This document shows, in pieces, positions 59,427 through 64,000 of a stretch of 64,000 bases of DNA. Both the position numbers and the translations under genes were made by a program. The stretch's first letter is position 1; each line of letters starts with the position of its first letter. This DNA is from Candidatus Nanosynbacter sp. HMT-352. GTDB taxonomy: Bacteria > Patescibacteriota > Saccharimonadia > Saccharimonadales > Saccharimonadaceae. The notes under the pieces are model-generated. The model was not told the origin of the DNA, did no database searches, and saw nothing but the letters and a program-made list of their open reading frames with translations. Where the stretch lies: positions 434,001 through 498,000 of the forward strand of contig NZ_CP089288.1 in the NCBI RefSeq assembly GCF_022819345.1, written 5' to 3'.

Positions 59427-60953
59427 CTAGCCCTTATACATAGCGTGATTTTTTATCCAGCCGCCGCCCTTTCGTATCAATTGATTATTCAACTGCCCGT
59501 CTTCTAGCAATTTATCTTTAACTGTAGCATAAATTGGCAAAGTGAACGAGAATACCGAGCCTTCGTTTTCGCGGGATCGAGCGATTATCGAGCCGCCGTG
59601 CGATTCGACAAAGGCTTTGCAAATATAAAGCCCAATTCCTGTTCCAGCCACAGCCTCGCGTGATCTGTGTGATCGGTAGAACTTGTGGAACAAATTGTCC
59701 ACAACATTCGCCGGCATACCAATTCCGTTATCGGCGACGGACACTTCCACGAAGTCGCCTTTTTGTTCGGCAGAAACCGTAACTGATCCGCCCTCAAAAC
59801 TGTATTTGATGGCATTGTCAATTAGATTACCAATCACTTCCCCGATACTTCCGTGATCGGCGGCTACGGTTGGAAGGTCATCTGGAATATTGACGCTGAG
59901 CATTCTGTGTTGCGTCGAGGCGCGAAGCTGCATATCATCAGCAATCGAGGCGTAAATATTAGCGACAGTATCTTCCAACAAATAAACCTTCAAGTGATGT
60001 CTATCGTATCTGGCAACGTTAAGAATATTGTCAATGTAGCTAGACAAGCGATTGGACGAAACGACCAACCTGTCAAGAAGTTGCCTTTCGTCACCCTGTA
60101 GGCGCCCAGCAAACTCTTCGTTGATAATGTCCAGATATCCACGAATAACCGTAATCGGTCCGCGAAGTTCGTGGGCGGCAAATGAGATGAAATTGAGGTC
60201 CTCTTCTTCTGGCAAATATCCTTTAGACTTGTCGATGAGGAAAATGACAGTTTCGGCGGCGGCGCCTTTCTCAAATGAAGCCACGATATCAAAAATCCGC
60301 GTTTTTTGGATGATGTCGGGGTTGGTGCTAATGCGTTGCCAACGGCGTTCGGCTTTAATTTTCTCATTGGAGATTTCGTGAAGCCAATCGGAAATGCTCG
60401 GTTCGTTTAGAAAATCAAGCGCCAGAAAATCCTCGCCTTTTGCGTTCCTGGAAATCGGGGCGGCGGAATTGGCGAAGATAATCTTCTGATTGGAATTAAG
60501 AATCACGACGCCAGTGCTGGCTTGATTTAGAGCTTGAGTGAGCGGAATTTTTGGCTTGTCGTTGTCGTTAGCTGGTTTTTGCTCTGGCTGATAATCGCCA
60601 TAAATTGCCTGAAGCGCCGTCTTAAATCCAGTTTTTTCGTAGCGTTTATCGTTAGGATTTGGCGGAGTGTCGGTTGTCGGTTCGCCAATTTTATGAGAAA
60701 GTGCTGCCAGAATTTTATTAAGCGGCGCAGCGATAATTTTAACGATAGAAATTGAAAATAGGATTTGTAAAATAGCGGTAATTAAAATGATAATCCAGAA
60801 ATTTAGCTGGAATACGGAAATTGCCGTGAAGTGGAGTGCGATTCCCAGCCCCAATATGATGCAGGCGCTCGCTGACAATAAGACTAATATGACTTTTCGG
60901 TAATAATATTGTTTGTACTCGCGCAAAGTTTTAGATGCTGGATCTATTGCCAT
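59427..60953 (-). CDS. Membrane sensor histidine kinase
   Basis: 508-aa kinase with two N-terminal membrane helices (about 21-42 and 48-72), a PAS-like region (ASTGVVILNSNQKIIFANSAAP), a HisKA domain (FISFAAHELRGPITVIRGYLD) and an HATPase domain (NLIDNAIKYSFEGGSV, DNGIGMPANVVDNLFHKFYR, GTGIGLYICKAFVESHGG). The start at 60953 has a purine-rich Shine-Dalgarno-like AGGAAGGGG upstream and overlaps the end of the DUF3048 gene by 10 bases. Confidence 0.92.
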   Translation of the reverse strand: MAIDPASKTLREYKQYYYRKVILVLLSASACIILGLGIALHFTAISVFQLNFWIIILITAILQILFSISIVKIIAAPLNKILAALSHKIGEPTTDTPPNPNDKRYEKTGFKTALQAIYGDYQPEQKPANDNDKPKIPLTQALNQASTGVVILNSNQKIIFANSAAPISRNAKGEDFLALDFLNEPSISDWLHEISNEKIKAERRWQRISTNPDIIQKTRIFDIVASFEKGAAAETVIFLIDKSKGYLPEEEDLNFISFAAHELRGPITVIRGYLDIINEEFAGRLQGDERQLLDRLVVSSNRLSSYIDNILNVARYDRHHLKVYLLEDTVANIYASIADDMQLRASTQHRMLSVNIPDDLPTVAADHGSIGEVIGNLIDNAIKYSFEGGSVTVSAEQKGDFVEVSVADNGIGMPANVVDNLFHKFYRSHRSREAVAGTGIGLYICKAFVESHGGSIIARSRENEGSVFSFTLPIYATVKDKLLEDGQLNNQLIRKGGGWIKNHAMYKG

Positions 60954-62050
60954 GAAACACTTCCCCTTCCTGGCGTGAAGGCTGCAATCCATGTTTGTCC
61001 GCGATTTAAGGCGATGTCTTTTCCGGATTCGTCTATCAATTTAAGCGGCGAATTGATGTCCGCTTTTGACCAAGTGGCGGTGGCGACTGTGCCGTTTTGG
61101 AAAATGTAAGCTTTGCCGGATCCTGTCGTTTTGACATCTTCGTAGCCATCGTAATTTTGAGCCCGAGCTTCAACGCCCACTTCCATAGCTACAACGGTAT
61201 TTGGAGTAATTTGTCCATCTTCCCTGTCAGTGTGTGGCGCGCCAGCCATGCTCCTGGGGTAAGAATTTGACGCCTTGTCGTAAGCGTATGAGGTGTTGTA
61301 GAGCGACCCACTGAGGTTTATGTTTACAGATGTGGCGTTTGGTGATTCGACAGGCTTGCCGTCTGCTCGCGCGAAGCTGGTGAATTCGGAATTGTTATAG
61401 CCTTTTGCGCTGTTCAATTGATCAAGTTTTTCTCCTGAAGTATAGACGTTGTGCGGCGCGTAGCGGTCGCGAGATCGCCAATATGATCCGTCGTTAAAGA
61501 ACTGGTCGATGTCGCGATAATTGCCGTTTCTGACTTGAGATAAAGCGTTGGGGCTTCCGCCAACGTGCGCGATTGATGCTTGATATGGCGCCGCCCAGCT
61601 CAAATAGTACAATCTCAAGCTTCGCACTGGACCGATTAGCGCCGGCTTTTCTCCCTGGTACAGAGCCAAAAACCTAGTAATTCCGCCTTCCGCCACAGCT
61701 TCATAAACCACGCCGGCTTTCTTCAGTCCTGACTGTGGTCTGGCGGCTGGACTATTCTCAATCATCACGCCAGTTACGGGCAACTTTGCGGCGGCTTCGT
61801 TCGCGATTTCCACGCCAGTTAGCGGCGAATAAAACTTCTTCGGCGCGGGTTTTTTAGTTGGTAATTTCAGATCCACGCTAGCGGTCTGCTCGTATTTTAT
61901 GGAGTGAATTGCAATTATGAAAACTCCAGCAATAACCGCTGCGCTCACCACGAGCACAATTGCCAGAATGTGCTTTTTTACCCATTCTTTGAACGACTCC
62001 CAGCGAGCGTTCTTTTTTTGTCCTGATTTATCTATTTTTTCAACATTCAT
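60944..62050 (-). CDS. DUF3048 (YerB-like) membrane-anchored protein
   Basis: 368-aa protein with a cytoplasmic N-terminus, one membrane helix (about 28-50) and an extracellular DUF3048 domain (VTGVMIENSPAARPQSGLKKAGVVYEAVAEGGITRFLALYQ, GPVRSLRLYYLSWA, YWRSRDRYAPHNVYT). The biochemical role of the family is unknown; a cell-envelope function is likely. It is the first gene of an operon with the kinase and receiver that follow. -10 TGC-TATACT lies about 10 bases upstream of the ATG. Confidence 0.88.
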   Translation of the reverse strand: MNVEKIDKSGQKKNARWESFKEWVKKHILAIVLVVSAAVIAGVFIIAIHSIKYEQTASVDLKLPTKKPAPKKFYSPLTGVEIANEAAAKLPVTGVMIENSPAARPQSGLKKAGVVYEAVAEGGITRFLALYQGEKPALIGPVRSLRLYYLSWAAPYQASIAHVGGSPNALSQVRNGNYRDIDQFFNDGSYWRSRDRYAPHNVYTSGEKLDQLNSAKGYNNSEFTSFARADGKPVESPNATSVNINLSGSLYNTSYAYDKASNSYPRSMAGAPHTDREDGQITPNTVVAMEVGVEARAQNYDGYEDVKTTGSGKAYIFQNGTVATATWSKADINSPLKLIDESGKDIALNRGQTWIAAFTPGRGSVSWQ

Positions 62051-62088
62051 GCTTATGCTTAGTATAGCATTTTCGGCGCACGAATAAA

Positions 62089-63534
62089 CTATTTTTGTAG
62101 ATAATTATCGATTCTTTGCAGAGTTTTTTCCTTGCCAATTAGCGCCAGCGTGTCGTTAAGCTGCGGACTAAACGGCGCCCACGTCGTCACAATTCTCACC
62201 AGGCTAAACAAAATCCCCGGCTTTCGTCCTGTCGTTTCCAGCAATTGATTAAGGTAATTCTGAATTGTTTCTGGCGTCCAATCTGTAATTTTCTCGAATT
62301 CTTGGCGCGCAATTGACAATAATTCTCGTCGTTCGTCGTCGGTCAATTTGCGAAGTTGCTTATTTCCGTCAATCAATTCCGTATCAATTTCAGGCTCGAC
62401 GAAGAAATAACTTGTTAATTTTGGCAAATCCTGTAATGTCTTCAAGCGATCTTGCGCCAATTCTAGAACGCGCTTTTTATACGATTCGTCGGCGTTTTTG
62501 GCTTCTTCGCCCCAGAATGATTGGCAGCGAGAATAAAGATCGTCCAAGCTAAGCGAGCGAATCCATTGACCGTTCAGCCAAATGAGTCGTTGTTCGTCAA
62601 ATCGCGCGCCAGATTTTTGAACGCGGTTGAGTGAGAACTTTTCAATCAGTTCGGCTTTACTGAAAATTTCCTGCTCCGTGCCGTCATTCCACCCAAGTTG
62701 CGCTAAGAAATTAAGCATCGCTTCTGGCAAAATTCCCTCTGATCGATACTCAGTTACGCTTTTAGCACCGTCACGCTTGCCAAGTTTTTTATTTCCCGAT
62801 GGCGCCATAATGTGTGGCACGTGTGCTAGAATCGGCGGCGTAATTTTAAGAGCTTCGTAAAGCGACAGATATTTAGGCGTGCTGGCAATATATTCCGAGC
62901 CGCGAATCACGTGCGTGACTTGCATTTCGAAATCGTCAATGATGTGTGCAAAATTGTAGGTTGGCAGACCGTCCGCTTTGATCAGAATGAAATCGTCCAA
63001 AGCTTCTGGGCCGGCCGACAATTCGCCCATAACGGCATCTTTCCAAGAATATCGCTTAATTTCTGGAACTTTGAAACGCAGCGGCATCCCGAGCTGCCAC
63101 TCTGGCGGATTTTCTGGACGATGGTCGCGATATAAAAATGCGCGCTTTTCAGCCCTGGCTTTGTCGCGGAAAACTTGCACTTCTTCAGGCGTGTACGGAT
63201 CGGCGTAAGCTAGTCCTTCGCTGATCATTTTCTTTGCCCACTTTATGTAAATGTCGCGGCGATCTGTTTGGTGATATGGACCAAAATTGCCAGACTCTTC
63301 TTTTGGATTGTTAAGAGTTGGTCCCTCATCCCAATTTAGTCCTAGCCAATTTAAGGTTTCCAAAATCATTTCTTCCGCGCCTTCGACGAACCGAGCTTGG
63401 TCCGTGTCTTCAATGCGTAAGATGAAATCTCCCTGATGCGCCCTGGCAACAAGGTATGTGTATAGCGCGGTGCGGACGTTGCCTAAGTGAATATAGCCAG
63501 TCGGACTTGGCGCAAAACGAGTTCTAATAGTCAT
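62089..63534 (-). CDS. gltX: Glutamyl-tRNA synthetase
   Basis: Charges tRNA-Glu (and possibly tRNA-Gln where a GatCAB amidotransferase is used). The 481-aa class I enzyme has RFAPSPTGYIHLGNVRTALY (HIGH region), ILRIEDTDQARFVEGAEE, LPTYNFAHIIDDFEMQVTHVIRGSEYI and the KMSKS counterpart KKLGKRDGA. Minus-strand TGC-TATAAT (63546-63541) ends 6 bases before the ATG, so it is probably leaderless. Confidence 0.96.
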   Translation of the reverse strand: MTIRTRFAPSPTGYIHLGNVRTALYTYLVARAHQGDFILRIEDTDQARFVEGAEEMILETLNWLGLNWDEGPTLNNPKEESGNFGPYHQTDRRDIYIKWAKKMISEGLAYADPYTPEEVQVFRDKARAEKRAFLYRDHRPENPPEWQLGMPLRFKVPEIKRYSWKDAVMGELSAGPEALDDFILIKADGLPTYNFAHIIDDFEMQVTHVIRGSEYIASTPKYLSLYEALKITPPILAHVPHIMAPSGNKKLGKRDGAKSVTEYRSEGILPEAMLNFLAQLGWNDGTEQEIFSKAELIEKFSLNRVQKSGARFDEQRLIWLNGQWIRSLSLDDLYSRCQSFWGEEAKNADESYKKRVLELAQDRLKTLQDLPKLTSYFFVEPEIDTELIDGNKQLRKLTDDERRELLSIARQEFEKITDWTPETIQNYLNQLLETTGRKPGILFSLVRIVTTWAPFSPQLNDTLALIGKEKTLQRIDNYLQK

Positions 63535-63563
63535 GAGTAAATTATAGCACGTTATCTGATGAG

Positions 63564-64000
63564 TTACAGGCTAGTGGCGATTTTTTCAATTTGGCTGCTT
63601 GAGAGGTTCGCGTCGCCACTGATTTGATATAAAATCCCGCCGTTCACCCAAGCCGCTTCTTTCCCGCCGCTGTAAATTGTCAATCCGTCGATCATCGTGG
63701 TGTTTGGATTCTTGTGCTTTTCAGAGAAAAATTCTTTCACTGCTGACGAATTCCAGCCGCTTTTTTGCTGGGTTATGGTGTACCCTGAACTTCCGTCGGC
63801 GTAGGCATATTTCATAGAGACCTCACCCGATTTGAATTTGATGGGTCCGTTTAAGGCGTAGCCGTCTGGCTTGTAGCCTGGATATTTGGCATCAATTCCC
63901 GATTGAACGGCTGCCATTTTTATGGAAATATTTGGCATGCTCAGATATGTTAAATAGCCACCGAGTAGCATCACCGCAAAACCAACAGAAAACGTATTCA
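63564..64000 (-). CDS. Membrane-anchored DUF4367-like protein (N-terminus cut by window edge)
   Basis: The frame continues through the right edge, so the N-terminus is missing. Visible are the end of a membrane helix (FAVMLLGGYLTYLSMPN) and an extracellular domain with KYPGYKPDGYALNGPIKFKSGEVSMKYAYADG, and DGLTIYSGGKEAAWVNGGILYQISGD, which resembles DUF4367-type domains found after anti-sigma-like or transmembrane regions. Function unknown. Confidence 0.7.
   Translation of the reverse strand, partial: NTFSVGFAVMLLGGYLTYLSMPNISIKMAAVQSGIDAKYPGYKPDGYALNGPIKFKSGEVSMKYAYADGSSGYTITQQKSGWNSSAVKEFFSEKHKNPNTTMIDGLTIYSGGKEAAWVNGGILYQISGDANLSSSQIEKIATSL

Noticed and set aside
1-64000. CRISPR array, insertion sequences, rRNA genes
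   Set aside because: No regularly spaced repeat series, no transposase and no rRNA landmarks are visible.
1-64000. UGA recoded as glycine (code 25)
   Set aside because: RF2 is present and several intact genes end in TGA at the expected family length, for example the methylase ending at 7063 and the kinase ending at 12076.

Overview
The window looks like a chromosome segment of a Candidate Phyla Radiation (Patescibacteria) bacterium, most likely a Saccharibacteria (TM7)-type organism. The evidence is compact genes with short gaps, a reduced gene set, many stand-alone receiver domains, and moderate to low GC with AT-rich patches. UGA is an ordinary stop here: release factor 2 is present and several genes, such as those ending at 16480 and 12076, stop with TGA. 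This argues against the Gracilibacteria and Absconditabacteria, which recode UGA as glycine. The lineage call is inferred from gene content, not from a marker search.

Layout. 1-5.1 kb: end of prfB, then ftsE-ftsX and a secreted coiled-coil/CHAP hydrolase (an FtsEX-PcsB-type cell-separation module), a CtpA-like protease and a lone receiver. 5.1-15.3 kb: a large unknown protein, rpmA, a TRM11/UPF0020-like methylase, a flippase-like membrane protein, xseAB, a kinase/receiver/recO operon, glyS and a SAP-domain protein. 15.3-23.2 kb: Nudix hydrolase, two tandem paralogous unknowns, an SDR enzyme, yvcK, a possible RelA/SpoT-fold protein, RNase HI, a DUF4868 (KwaB-like) protein and a PIF1-like helicase. 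23.2-31.8 kb: a small-RNA/terminator region, then a dcw cluster mraZ-rsmH-(23-aa ORF)-ftsL-ftsI-mraY-ftsW-murG-ftsQ. 31.8-34.2 kb: AT-rich region with repeats, a frameshifted DUF2726 gene and small membrane proteins. 34.2-36.8 kb: a speD-DUF4178-membrane speE polyamine module. 36.8-47.4 kb (mostly minus strand): a conjugation-type ATPase, a sigma-4/HARE-HTH protein, topA, a CDP-alcohol phosphatidyltransferase, dprA, an orphan structured RNA of about 310 nt (plus strand), and a Fur-type regulator with a two-gene permease pair. 47.4-64 kb: a DUF475/TerC-like protein, pth, a CobW-like GTPase, a hairpin-packed transcription unit encoding a glycine-zipper peptide, der, rluB, two kinase/receiver pairs, tRNA-Glu(CTC), an AAA_13 RloC-like ATPase, a DUF3048 protein, gltX and the start of a last membrane protein.

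Two signals run through the window. About 25 genes have a TATAAT-like -10, often extended with TGN, ending only 6-8 bases before the start codon, which predicts leaderless mRNAs. Shine-Dalgarno motifs are mainly seen at a minority of promoter-proximal genes and inside operons. Gene direction also changes from mostly plus to mostly minus at about 36.8 kb, as expected near a replication terminus.

The least explained loci are the 50184-50677 hairpin unit, the 44811-45120 RNA, the MraZ-box promoter at 23478-23519, and the accessory genes (DUF4868 with helicase; AAA_13 beside the tRNA).
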